This document shows, piece by piece, positions 17,017 to 25,343 of a DNA stretch of 64,000 nt. Both the position numbers and the translations under genes were made by a program. The notes below the pieces were generated by a model that searched no databases, was not told the DNA's origin, and was given only the letters and a program-made list of their open reading frames with translations. Position 1 is the stretch's first letter. Each line of letters opens with the position of its first letter. Source of the DNA: Pseudohalocynthiibacter aestuariivivens (lineage in GTDB: Bacteria; Pseudomonadota; Alphaproteobacteria; Rhodobacterales; Rhodobacteraceae); the NCBI RefSeq assembly GCF_018457175.1, contig NZ_JAGFNU010000010.1:1-64000 (forward strand), read 5' to 3'.

Positions 17017-18105
17017 ATGCTCGCACTATTCGAGGCCCTGATTGAACGCTACGGCGAAGGCGCCCTGCTGGTCACTGCGGGGCTTGTTGTTGGCGTGGTT
17101 TTTGGCGCCTCTGCACAGCACAGCAGGTTTTGTTTGCGTGCGGCCACTGCAGAATTTTCATCCAGGCAATTAGGGCCGCGAACCGCGATTTGGCTAGTCG
17201 CTTTCTTTGCGGCGCTGACCCTCACGCAGGGGCTTGTCGCATTTGGTATCCTTGATGTGAGCCAAGCGCGTCAATTGGCTGCGACAGGCAGCCTGTCAGG
17301 CGCGATCATCGGAGGCACGTTTTTCGGGATCGGAATGGTTTTGGCGCGCGGATGTGTAGGCCGACTTCTGGTTCTTTCGGCAACAGGGAACCTCAGGGCG
17401 ATTGTGACAGGTTTGGTTTTGACACTTGTCGCGCAAGCCTCATTGAGCGGAGTATTGGCCACACTGCGTGAAAAGCTAGGCAGTCTTTGGGTGGTTTCTG
17501 GTGGCGAGGCCCGGGACCTGCTCCATATTACCGGGCTGGGGCAGGGCACCGTGACGGTGCTTGCTGTCATACTGCTCGGTATTTCGATTGGGATAGCATT
17601 TTATCGTAGGTGTGGTCTTTCACGCCTTGTTGCCGCGGCACTGGTTGGCGGTGCCGTCGCGCTGGGCTGGGCGCTGACCTACGATATTTCGCTGTCTTCT
17701 TTTGATGTTGTTCCGGTTTCAAGTGTAACCTTTACGGGTCCATCAGCGGATACTTTGATGGGGCTTGTGAATAACAAGTCCATGCCCGGAAGCTTCAGCA
17801 TCGGCCTTGTACCGGGTGTTTTTCTGGGGGCCGCAGTTATGGCGATTTTAAGTGGAGAGTTCCGGCTTCAGCGTTTTGGCCCGGACACACCGATGGAGCG
17901 ATATCTGGTTGGCGCGGTGTTTATGGGATTTGGCGGTATGCTGGCCGGTGGCTGTGCTGTTGGTGCTGGCCTGTCCGGGGGGGCGATCATGGCGCTGACC
18001 GCTTGGATTGCCGTGTTTTTTATGTGGGTCGGTGCGGTGTCAACGACACTTATCATGCAGGCTGTTGCACCGCAGGCGGTAACTGGGGCCGCTTCTGCCG
18101 CCTGA
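17017..18105 (+). CDS. YeeE/YedE family sulfur-compound membrane channel
   Basis: 362 aa, polytopic (about ten hydrophobic segments). Family cysteine motifs: SRFCLRAAT (about 31-39), LARGCVGRLLVLSATGN in the first half and AGGCAVGAGLSGG near the C-terminus. Probable import of thiosulfate or sulfane sulfur. It starts 3 bp after hemA and ends abutting the convergent SoxH-like gene. It is distinct in sequence from the paralogue at 3267-4322. Confidence 0.85.
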   Translation: MLALFEALIERYGEGALLVTAGLVVGVVFGASAQHSRFCLRAATAEFSSRQLGPRTAIWLVAFFAALTLTQGLVAFGILDVSQARQLAATGSLSGAIIGGTFFGIGMVLARGCVGRLLVLSATGNLRAIVTGLVLTLVAQASLSGVLATLREKLGSLWVVSGGEARDLLHITGLGQGTVTVLAVILLGISIGIAFYRRCGLSRLVAAALVGGAVALGWALTYDISLSSFDVVPVSSVTFTGPSADTLMGLVNNKSMPGSFSIGLVPGVFLGAAVMAILSGEFRLQRFGPDTPMERYLVGAVFMGFGGMLAGGCAVGAGLSGGAIMALTAWIAVFFMWVGAVSTTLIMQAVAPQAVTGAASAA

Positions 18106-19059
18106 CTAAAAGTCTTCAAACTCCATTTGCTCATAGACGCGCCCGGCGTTCTTTGTTGCCAGTTCTTCGTAGGTATCAAGGTGCGCATAAGGTGTTTGGT
18201 CCACGTAATACGCGTCTGTCAGGCTGCCGCCTGCATCAAGATGCTCGCGGATCTTCGCGCGCAAATACTCAAGATAGCCTTTTGTGTATCTTCGGACCTG
18301 ATCCATGTTTGTCGGGTGGCCGTGGCCGGGGATGACATAAGTTGCCTTTAGCGCTTCAAATTCCGTATCCCAGGTTTCCAGCCAGTCTGCTGTTAACGTG
18401 TCCGGGAAAATGGGTAACATGCGCTCGTGAAATGCCATGTCACCAGAAATCACCAGATCTTGGTTTGGCAACCAGACAACAACATCACCCGCACTATGCG
18501 CTGGGCCTAAATGTCTGACCTCAATGCGATACGCCCCAAGTTCGACGATATATTCGTCTTCAAACGTGATTGTCGGACCCTGTAGAAAAGTTCCTTCAGC
18601 TTTGTCCTGATTGTAACGCTTCATCGATTCCAAAATTTGAGTGCCATCTTCTTCAAATTCATGTGCTGCATCGACATGTGCAACGATAGGCACGCCTTGC
18701 TCTGCCCAGTAGCCATTACCAAGCATCGCGTGGCCCTGTCCGTTTTCGTTTGTAACCAGCACCACCGGTTGGTCAGTCACAGTTTTGATTTCGTCGTGCA
18801 AGGCTTTGGCGAGCACATAGGCCGCGCCACTGTTAACAACCACGACACCTTCGCCTGTCACAATGAAGCTGAGGTTGTTGTTATGCCCGGTGTTTTCATA
18901 GTTGGGTGGGGCGGTGGCGCCAATAGCGGAAAATACACCCGGTATAAATTCGACAGGCTTGGAATAGAGTGGCGAGCCCGGATATTGGTCTGCAATATCT
19001 TCGCTTGCCCATGTGGGAACTGAGCAAACAATCAAAGCGGCCGCGAGGATGAATTTCAT
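18106..19059 (-). CDS. SoxH-like secreted metallo-beta-lactamase-fold protein
   Basis: 317 aa with signal peptide (1-18). MBL fold, similar to the SoxH/quinoprotein-associated branch. The usual HxHxDH metal motif is replaced by NENGQGH (in VVLVTNENGQGHAMLGN), while downstream ligands look intact (GPAHSAGD, SGD and PGHGHP). Metal binding is therefore uncertain. It is leftward, 9 bp after the other MBL gene, and convergent with the YeeE gene with no gap. In Paracoccus, SoxH is dispensable for thiosulfate growth. Confidence 0.75.
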   Translation of the reverse strand: MKFILAAALIVCSVPTWASEDIADQYPGSPLYSKPVEFIPGVFSAIGATAPPNYENTGHNNNLSFIVTGEGVVVVNSGAAYVLAKALHDEIKTVTDQPVVLVTNENGQGHAMLGNGYWAEQGVPIVAHVDAAHEFEEDGTQILESMKRYNQDKAEGTFLQGPTITFEDEYIVELGAYRIEVRHLGPAHSAGDVVVWLPNQDLVISGDMAFHERMLPIFPDTLTADWLETWDTEFEALKATYVIPGHGHPTNMDQVRRYTKGYLEYLRAKIREHLDAGGSLTDAYYVDQTPYAHLDTYEELATKNAGRVYEQMEFEDF

Positions 19060-19068
19060 GAAATGCTC

Positions 19069-19992
19069 CTATGGAATAAACCGAAAACCGCTTCCGGCGC
19101 GTTCAACACGCCCGATGCCGGGATATGGCAGGTGAAACCCAATCATTGGGATTTGTGCTGTAGAAATTTGATCAAGCAGCGAGATCCGCGCTTGTGCCGC
19201 CATTTCGCCATCCTGATCAGACCCGGATATCCAACCGGGTTGTTCAAAGGCAACATGATGGTTGGCAATTGCGTCACCGACGACCATCAGGCTTTCAGCA
19301 CCGCTGCGCAGTTCAAACGCCATGTGGCCGGGTGTATGGCCGAAACAAGCTCTGGAGGCGACACCGGGCAAGATTTCCTCATCATCTTTGAAAAATGAAG
19401 TGTTGTCTTCGATTTGTAAAAGCCGCCGCTGTGCTCCAATTGCAAAAGTTGTTCTGTTTTCGCCAATTGTTTCAACGGTCTTTGGGTCTGTCCAGTAAAC
19501 CCATTCTGCCTGTCCGATAAGATACGTCGCATTGTAAAAATATAGCTCATCGAAATCGTCCATAACGCCCCAAAGATGATCGGGATGTGCATGGGTGAAA
19601 ACCACATGCGTAACCTCGCCGGGATCGATGCCAAGAACGTCAAATGCCTCGCCAATTTTACCAGCAGTTTGCATGAAATCCGGGCCGGAACCGGCGTCGA
19701 ACAAGATTGTCCGTTCTCCGTCACGCAGCAGCGTGAGGTTGCAGTCCGGCGTGACCTGTTCACGCGATATGTTGTGGCGGGAAAGAATGTCGCCCAATTC
19801 GGACTGAGGCATCGCGCCGAACACAAAATCACCGGGCAAAACAAGATTGCCGTCACTTAATGTGTCTATTTGAAAAGCGCCGAGCTGTGTAGACGTCTGC
19901 GCCCAGATCTTTGACCCGAATGCGGTGCTTGCACCTGCAATGGATAGGGTGGCGAGGGACTTTGACAAGAACATCCGTCTGCTGGTTTTCAT
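19069..19992 (-). CDS. Tat-exported metallo-beta-lactamase-fold hydrolase
   Basis: 307 aa from ATG 19992 (a GTG at 19998 is the alternative). Tat leader SRRMFLSKS, then an MBL domain with the complete metal motif HAHPDH (in FTHAHPDHLWG), HTPGH, GDA and a C-terminal His (GFHLPYPG). Periplasmic, substrate unknown; a thioester, persulfide or lactone hydrolase is possible. An ATTC-N8-GAAT dyad identical in half-sites to that before soxX lies 22-37 bp upstream, so SoxR control is likely (inference). Confidence 0.85.
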   Translation of the reverse strand: MKTSRRMFLSKSLATLSIAGASTAFGSKIWAQTSTQLGAFQIDTLSDGNLVLPGDFVFGAMPQSELGDILSRHNISREQVTPDCNLTLLRDGERTILFDAGSGPDFMQTAGKIGEAFDVLGIDPGEVTHVVFTHAHPDHLWGVMDDFDELYFYNATYLIGQAEWVYWTDPKTVETIGENRTTFAIGAQRRLLQIEDNTSFFKDDEEILPGVASRACFGHTPGHMAFELRSGAESLMVVGDAIANHHVAFEQPGWISGSDQDGEMAAQARISLLDQISTAQIPMIGFHLPYPGIGRVERAGSGFRFIP

Positions 19993-20013
19993 TTTCACGC
20001 CCTATCCCATTAA

Positions 20014-20029
20014 ATTCTATTATATGAAT
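20014..20029. promoter_or_regulatory. candidate SoxR operator upstream of MBL gene
   Basis: ATTC-N8-GAAT with a TATTATAT centre, matching the core of the dyad at 6676-6691. It sits immediately upstream of the MBL pair and in the divergent region shared with the TetR gene. Confidence 0.55.
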
Positions 20030-20139
20030 ATGAATGAATTTTAAGAGTCGATCAATAGCTGTGCTTTAACTTGACGCTTTAAGCGAAAAAGGTTTTGACT
20101 CTGACACATTAATAATGAAACTGATGTCATATTTATTTA

Positions 20140-20826
20140 ATGAGAATACATTTAATGAATGCCGAAGCACGAAAACTGGCAACCAAAGGGAATTTTGGTT
20201 TTCCTACCGAACTTGCACGCGCCGCAAAAGACGCACGAAAGGGCGAGCGGACGAAAGCAAATATTCGCATTGCTGTGTGCCATTGCCTGAACAAACTTAG
20301 CCTCGCTGATTTAACAGTTTCCGAAATTTGCCAAGCGGCGAAAATAGCGCATGGTACGTTCTATATATATTTCGCCGACCGCAACATTCTGGTCGGTGAC
20401 GTAGCGCTCCGGTATATTTCTTTTGTCCAAGGCGAGATGCACAGGGCGTCGCAGCAGGAACCCGCAGATCCGATGCGCGCAGCAACCGCCACATATGTCG
20501 CGTTGTTCGAGCAAAATCCCGGCCTGATGAAATGCCTTATCAACCACCTGGATGGGTTTCCCGAAGCGAAGAAAGCGTTCCAGACACTAAACCGACAATG
20601 GCTTGAAAATGTCGTCGCGGCGACAGAACGGCGGCTTGCACTGGAAGGCAGGTCTTTGGCGCATGATGAATTGATGCGCCGGGCCTATGCGCTTGGCGGA
20701 ATGACAGATCAGTACCTGACAGGTCTACTGCTTTCAAACGATCCCAATATGGCGTCTTTCTCCAGCGACAGGGACGCCGTGATCGACACCCTTAATTTGC
20801 TCTGGCGCAGAGGGATGGAACCTTAA
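20140..20826 (+). CDS. TetR-family regulator of the ligase/hydratase operon
   Basis: 228 aa (223 if ATG 20155 is used). An N-terminal extension of about 35 residues, then the helix-turn-helix LTVSEICQAAKIAHGTFYIYF typical of TetR (seen around residues 57-78). Its stop overlaps the ligase start (TAATG), so it is cotranscribed and probably controls the acyl-CoA genes, perhaps with an acyl-CoA ligand (inference). Confidence 0.85.
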   Translation: MRIHLMNAEARKLATKGNFGFPTELARAAKDARKGERTKANIRIAVCHCLNKLSLADLTVSEICQAAKIAHGTFYIYFADRNILVGDVALRYISFVQGEMHRASQQEPADPMRAATATYVALFEQNPGLMKCLINHLDGFPEAKKAFQTLNRQWLENVVAATERRLALEGRSLAHDELMRRAYALGGMTDQYLTGLLLSNDPNMASFSSDRDAVIDTLNLLWRRGMEP

Positions 20827-22127
20827 TGCTTGTAAAAAACGCAGAGAAAATGAACAGCGCTGAGCTTTTTCTTCACAATCAGAAGGCATGGGAAAAGCAA
20901 AGCGCATATGTTGCTGCCAAGTCTGACTTTTATCATAAACTCTGGGAGGGAGCGGTCCCTCCGAAGGATCTAAAAGACCTTCCCAACCTGCCACTGTCCG
21001 ATAAGGCGCAGCTCCGTGTTTCTCAAGCCAATCATCCCCCTTTTGGAAATTACCTTGCGGCGTCTAAGCGCGCGGCTGTTCGTTTGCACAGAACATCAGG
21101 AACCACCGGGCAGGCAATGAACCTCGCCTTGTCAGCGCGGGACGCTGAGATTACCCAGATTGTCGGCGGGCGGGCACAAAGTTCTGCAGGTTTGACACCT
21201 GATGATACGGTTGCGCATTGCCTGAATTACCAGATGTGGATGGGCGGCGTGACTGATCACCTGACGCTTGAGGCAACGGGTGCCCTTGTCATACCTTTCG
21301 GCGTTGGTGGAACTGAACTTCTGATCAGAACGATAAAAGAGGTTGGTGTCACGGCCATTTCCTGCACTCCGTCCTATCCCGCGGTTCTTGAACGCGTCAT
21401 CGCGGAAAAGTTTCCCGGGTTGGCCCCGCGTGATCTGGGTCTCAGGCTGGGGTTGTTTGGCGGTGAACCGGGGCTTGATGACCCAACGTTTCGGGAGCGT
21501 TTGAAAAACACCTGGGGGTTCGAGCCGCGCAATGCAAACTTCGGCGTTTCAGATGTGTTTTCGAATTTCGCCGCTCAATGTGAATACGATACGCGTCTTC
21601 ATTTTCTTGCGCAGGATGTTTTGTACCCTGAGCTTATCGACCCCGAGAGCGAAACACCGATACCTATTGAAGCCGGCAAAACCGGAGAGTTGGTATTGAC
21701 CCATCTTGTGCGGGACTGTCAGCCGCTGGTTCGGTTTCGTACAGGTGACATTATCGCCATTGATGAAACAGAGCTTTGTCAATGCGGCTGCGCAGGCTTT
21801 CGGTTTCGTGTCGTTGGCCGTTCTGACGATATGATTGTTGTCAGGGGGCTCAACATGTTCCCGACAATGGTCGCAACCGTGATCAACAGTTTTGAGGACG
21901 TGACGGGTGACTACCGGATCGTGCTGGATCGACCGCCGCCATACGATGTGCTTCCTGTGCAAGTTGAACTGGCGTCTGGTCGTCCGGTATCGCAGGAACT
22001 TGCCCGAAAGATCGAAAAGAAATTCAAAAAAACACTTGGGGCTTCCGCGCATGTCAGCTTGTTGCCGCACGGGGCGTTTCCTGTAACAGAGGGAAAAACC
22101 AGACGCGTGATTAGGAGTTACGAATGA
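20826..22127 (+). CDS. PaaK-like AMP-forming acyl-CoA ligase
   Basis: 433 aa. It activates a carboxylic acid to its CoA thioester with ATP. Adenylation motif RTSGTTGQ (about 89-96), RFRTGD region and the C-terminal VVGRSDDMIVVRG hinge fit phenylacetate-CoA ligase relatives. Cys residues LCQCGC around 318-323 also occur in the PaaK family. Overlaps the TetR stop by 1 nt and the hydratase start by 4 nt. The substrate is unknown; no paa ring-oxygenase genes are nearby. Confidence 0.85.
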   Translation: MLVKNAEKMNSAELFLHNQKAWEKQSAYVAAKSDFYHKLWEGAVPPKDLKDLPNLPLSDKAQLRVSQANHPPFGNYLAASKRAAVRLHRTSGTTGQAMNLALSARDAEITQIVGGRAQSSAGLTPDDTVAHCLNYQMWMGGVTDHLTLEATGALVIPFGVGGTELLIRTIKEVGVTAISCTPSYPAVLERVIAEKFPGLAPRDLGLRLGLFGGEPGLDDPTFRERLKNTWGFEPRNANFGVSDVFSNFAAQCEYDTRLHFLAQDVLYPELIDPESETPIPIEAGKTGELVLTHLVRDCQPLVRFRTGDIIAIDETELCQCGCAGFRFRVVGRSDDMIVVRGLNMFPTMVATVINSFEDVTGDYRIVLDRPPPYDVLPVQVELASGRPVSQELARKIEKKFKKTLGASAHVSLLPHGAFPVTEGKTRRVIRSYE

Positions 22128-22885
22128 CCGAGCAAACCTATGAAACCGTGCTGAGCGTTCTTGGTGAAAAAGGCGTCAGAACGATCACGCTGAACCGGCC
22201 TGCAAGCCTGAATGCAATGAACCGCCAGTTGATTGACGAAGTGGCGCGGGCTTTTGACGATGCAAACGCAGATACAGAGACCAGGTCAATCGTTTTCACG
22301 GGCGCCGGCAAAGCGTTTTGCGCAGGGGACGATCGGCGCGAACATGTTCACCCTGACTCTGAAGAGGAAGCGCGTGATCTTGTTCAGGCTATTCAACGCG
22401 CAACCCATGCCATCATTTTTGGGGCAAAGCCCGTTGTAGGCGCGATCAACGGTTGGGCCGTTGGTGGCGGTTTTGAATGGGCGATCAATTGCGATTTCCC
22501 AATTTGGGGCAAAAGCGCGAAAGGGTTTTTCCCTGAAGTCTCGTTAAACATTTTTGTAACCGGGGCGGTAACTTCCCTGCTGCCGTCGATGGTAGGCCTG
22601 CACAAAGCCCGCGAAATGCTTTTTTTTGGGGAAAAATACACAGCAGACGACCTATTGGATGCAGGGGTTGCATGGCGCGTCGAGGCGGATGACGCGCTTC
22701 TTGAAAAGGCACAGGAAACGGCCGAACGTTTGTCTGATCTGCCTACCTTGTCGGTGCGCTCAATGAAACGAGTGCTGAACGCCATCGCAACGCCAGATTT
22801 GCATCGCGCGCTGCAACTTGAAACTGACGCGACGGTGGCTGGTTTTATGGACCCGGAAACGACAAAACGGTTGTCTTCCTTCTAA
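22124..22885 (+). CDS. enoyl-CoA hydratase/isomerase family protein
   Basis: 253 aa crotonase fold. The first oxyanion-hole segment is FCAGDDRREH and the second is AVGGGFEWAINCDF. A single catalytic-type Glu lies in FFPEVSLN. It hydrates or isomerises an enoyl-CoA made from the acid activated by the preceding ligase (inference). ATGA overlap with the ligase gene. Last gene of the three-gene unit. Confidence 0.88.
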   Translation: MTEQTYETVLSVLGEKGVRTITLNRPASLNAMNRQLIDEVARAFDDANADTETRSIVFTGAGKAFCAGDDRREHVHPDSEEEARDLVQAIQRATHAIIFGAKPVVGAINGWAVGGGFEWAINCDFPIWGKSAKGFFPEVSLNIFVTGAVTSLLPSMVGLHKAREMLFFGEKYTADDLLDAGVAWRVEADDALLEKAQETAERLSDLPTLSVRSMKRVLNAIATPDLHRALQLETDATVAGFMDPETTKRLSSF

Positions 22886-22897
22886 AGAAGGGGTGTA

Positions 22898-22918
22898 CAC
22901 CACGTGAAGCCCGTGGTG
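22898..22918. repeat. hairpin in convergent gap
   Basis: CACCACG and CGTGGTG arms with a 7-nt loop between the hydratase stop and the end of the leftward GTPase cluster. No strong T-run on either strand, so it is at best a weak bidirectional terminator. Confidence 0.35.
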
Positions 22919-22934
22919 CGTTCAAAACCAGATT

Positions 22935-23744
22935 TCAGGCGACGGCGCTATGCCATTTGGAGATGACTTGCGAAAGGTTTTCTGCAGGGAAAAGCACGAG
23001 CGCGGCGCGGTTTTCATTCTCTGCAAAAAGAACGGAGTGTTGTTCCAGTGACGGAGATCTTAGCACAATGCATCTTTTGGCTTCTGCAGAGTTCCCGCCT
23101 TGCTTTAGCCCAATATCGGGGATTGAGAAACCGTCGCTTGCGAGGCTTACGAGGCGTTCAATCAAGGCTTCATCCCCAGATTTTCTAGTAACTGAGCCCT
23201 CTTTCAATTGAATCCATGCAGAGGCGATATCCCGACAAGATGCAAGAAAGGATGCGACCGCGCTTTCCTCATTTTCTTCGGTTGTTTCCACGGCATCCAA
23301 TGACCACGCCTGCGCCAAAGAATCTGGTGAGCATCCGACCTCTGAAGACCCCATCGCCCGGGAAAGGCCGTGTGAGGTTACTTTCAGTTTTGTCGCTTCT
23401 TCTGAAAATGCGTCCAGCAACCGTGCCATGTCGTCGATTTCGGGCCCATGCGCATCAAATGTCGCAACCTTCAAAAGAGACTTGAAAGAAGTGGCCAGTC
23501 TTTCAGGTAAAACTTTGCTTACGCAAAGCAAGCGCCGGCCCGAGACCTCAAGCCCGATCATATCGCCGCGATCGTTTCTAAACTCAAGCTCACGACCAAG
23601 TAATGTCTCGTCAATTTCGCGCAACATTACTGTCATCACTTCATCAAGGTTGCTGACCTTAAAGACGTGACCGTCGCTTTTTGCACCAAATTCCTCAGCA
23701 CCCAGCTTTTCCAGCTTGCTCTTGAGCCTATTGATATCGTTCAC
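22935..23744 (-). CDS. uncharacterised protein, last gene of kinase/GTPase cluster
   Basis: 269 aa, not recognised. It starts with a coiled, charged segment (MNDINRLKSKLEKLGAEEF), no signal peptide or membrane helix, and ends in a mixed alpha/beta region (RCIVLRSPS, AALVLFPAENLSQVI). The first half has a beta-rich piece around IGLEVSGRRLLCV that could be a small binding domain. It follows the Roadblock-like gene by 38 bp on the same strand and is probably cotranscribed with it. It may be a cytoplasmic adaptor of the GTPase system, but that rests only on position. Confidence 0.6.
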   Translation of the reverse strand: MNDINRLKSKLEKLGAEEFGAKSDGHVFKVSNLDEVMTVMLREIDETLLGRELEFRNDRGDMIGLEVSGRRLLCVSKVLPERLATSFKSLLKVATFDAHGPEIDDMARLLDAFSEEATKLKVTSHGLSRAMGSSEVGCSPDSLAQAWSLDAVETTEENEESAVASFLASCRDIASAWIQLKEGSVTRKSGDEALIERLVSLASDGFSIPDIGLKQGGNSAEAKRCIVLRSPSLEQHSVLFAENENRAALVLFPAENLSQVISKWHSAVA

Positions 23745-23782
23745 AATTGCAGACCCACTCTCTTACGTTTCTTTCCCGCATC

Positions 23783-24166
23783 TTAGTCAGTATCGAAATT
23801 GGCAAGTTCGGAACAAGCCCGATCAATAAAGGAATCTATCTCTATTTCGGGCACGCAAATGCAACAAAGCGCTTCTGTCGAAACAACTGAAGAACGCACG
23901 AAAATATTTAAAAGCCCATCTTCCATAAGCAGTGCTTCCTGCACCTTTGCGTTTCCATTCGGATCCAGTGTTGCCGAAGCTAAACTGGCCTGCTTTCCGT
24001 TGAGCAGTTCTATCGCAGCAGCACAAAGCGCATCCAATTGCCCCCGGCTCATGGTTTTGCGCGTACTCGAACACAGAACCAAACCCGTCGAAATATCCGC
24101 GAAAGCGACGGTTTCGCAATTCGGAAAGTCCTGAAGCAAGGTGTCCAGCTGCCGCGAGATATTCAT
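23783..24166 (-). CDS. Roadblock/LC7-like small protein
   Basis: 127 aa. Predicted order helix-strand-strand-helix-strand-strand-helix (QLDTLLQDFP, TVAFADISTGLVLCSS, QLDALCAAAIELL, VQEALLMEDGLLNIFVR, EIDSFIDRACSEL) fits the Roadblock/LC7 or profilin-like fold. Such proteins often bind and activate small GTPases (MglB-MglA is the bacterial model). Three GTPase genes lie directly upstream, so a GTPase-regulator role is plausible but inferred. Three cysteines cluster in LCCICVPE, unusual for the fold. Confidence 0.55.
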   Translation of the reverse strand: MNISRQLDTLLQDFPNCETVAFADISTGLVLCSSTRKTMSRGQLDALCAAAIELLNGKQASLASATLDPNGNAKVQEALLMEDGLLNIFVRSSVVSTEALCCICVPEIEIDSFIDRACSELANFDTD

Positions 24167-24343
24167 CTAAGTTCTTTGTCAGTTTTCTGAAACGTTTGTT
24201 AAGATAGTGTAAACGTAAACTGATCAAATGAAACGCGAAATGTTTCTTTGAAATTTGCATTTTTTAATTTGGAACATTCTTAGTTTCGGAATCGCGGGAA
24301 AGACAAAGATCAATATTCTCAACCGGAATCCGAAACGACATAC

Positions 24344-25318
24344 TCAGAGCGGTTGTGATTTTCGGTTTTCATCATCCACGGCTTCATGAACGGTATCTCT
24401 GGAATGCGGTGGACCTCCACCGACGCGTGATGGTCGTCCCGGGCGCTCACCGATGTTCGAGCTCGCTATTTTGACACGGCGGGGCACAACCCAGCCGGGC
24501 TGCACGGCACCATCTGGTGCTCTTTTATCTTCATCATGCGCCGGGGTAGCTTTGTTAATCAGTGTGTCTTTCAACGCGAAATCAGAAGAGTGGTCTGAAC
24601 CTCCACCAAGGGTGTTAGAAAGTTGATTGAGTATCTCGACCAACCTTTCAGAAAATGCTTCTGCGCCGCTGTTTTCCCATTTCTCACGGTCGTCCTTTGC
24701 TGCAACAGCTTCAGCCAGTGAAATTGGAAAGCACCCGGCGAACATATCTTTTGTTTCGCGATTAACGCGCTTTAGAACGCGCTGCCGATCTACTTCGTTT
24801 AATAGTTTGTCGTAACGTGTCAGCAACAAAAGGCTTTTGTTGTAAAGTTCGGGCTTCATCGACGCCCAGGTTGCGGCCTCGCTTTGGCGCCAAGCCTGCG
24901 TTGCATGGGTGCACCAGATAACGCCATCGGCGTGATCTAAAATTGGTTCCCATCTTTCGGGTGACATATTGGGATCAGAAATACCAGGCATGTCGATCAG
25001 GTCACAAAGTTCGAGCATATCGGATTTCAGGAAAATCCGGATCACCCGTGTTTCATTGGGGTCAACGATGTCAAGTTCATTCAGATCGACAGGATGGATA
25101 TTTCCGTCCAAGTCTTCGAGAAAGGGGTCTTTGTCGCCATAGGCTATCCAGACCGGAGGAAGCTGCGTCGCCGTCACCTTTACCGGAAGCGGGGTAGACC
25201 CAATCAAGAGATTGGAGAGCGTGCTTTTGCCCGCACTGAATTCGCCCATGAGCGCGATTCTGGGTTTTCTTGTTTCGCTATCACCAGAAGAAGGTGCAGG
25301 AAGTGCGGCGATTGTCAT
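24344..25318 (-). CDS. dynamin-family GTPase with disordered C-terminus
   Basis: 324 aa from ATG 25318. GTPase motifs: P-loop GEFSAGKST (25-33), switch threonine in KVTATQLP, G3 DMPG (109-112), G4 TRYDK (167-171). After the G domain (about residue 225) comes a proline, glycine and charge-rich tail with no predicted fold. ATG 25318 has AAAGGGG about 8 nt upstream; an ATG at 25354 would overlap the previous gene and has no spaced RBS. It lies directly behind the larger dynamin-like gene, resembling the paired GTPases of bacterial dynamin-like systems (inference). Confidence 0.8.
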   Translation of the reverse strand: MTIAALPAPSSGDSETRKPRIALMGEFSAGKSTLSNLLIGSTPLPVKVTATQLPPVWIAYGDKDPFLEDLDGNIHPVDLNELDIVDPNETRVIRIFLKSDMLELCDLIDMPGISDPNMSPERWEPILDHADGVIWCTHATQAWRQSEAATWASMKPELYNKSLLLLTRYDKLLNEVDRQRVLKRVNRETKDMFAGCFPISLAEAVAAKDDREKWENSGAEAFSERLVEILNQLSNTLGGGSDHSSDFALKDTLINKATPAHDEDKRAPDGAVQPGWVVPRRVKIASSNIGERPGRPSRVGGGPPHSRDTVHEAVDDENRKSQPL

Positions 25319-25343
25319 TTTATGAACCCCTTTGTTCTGATCT

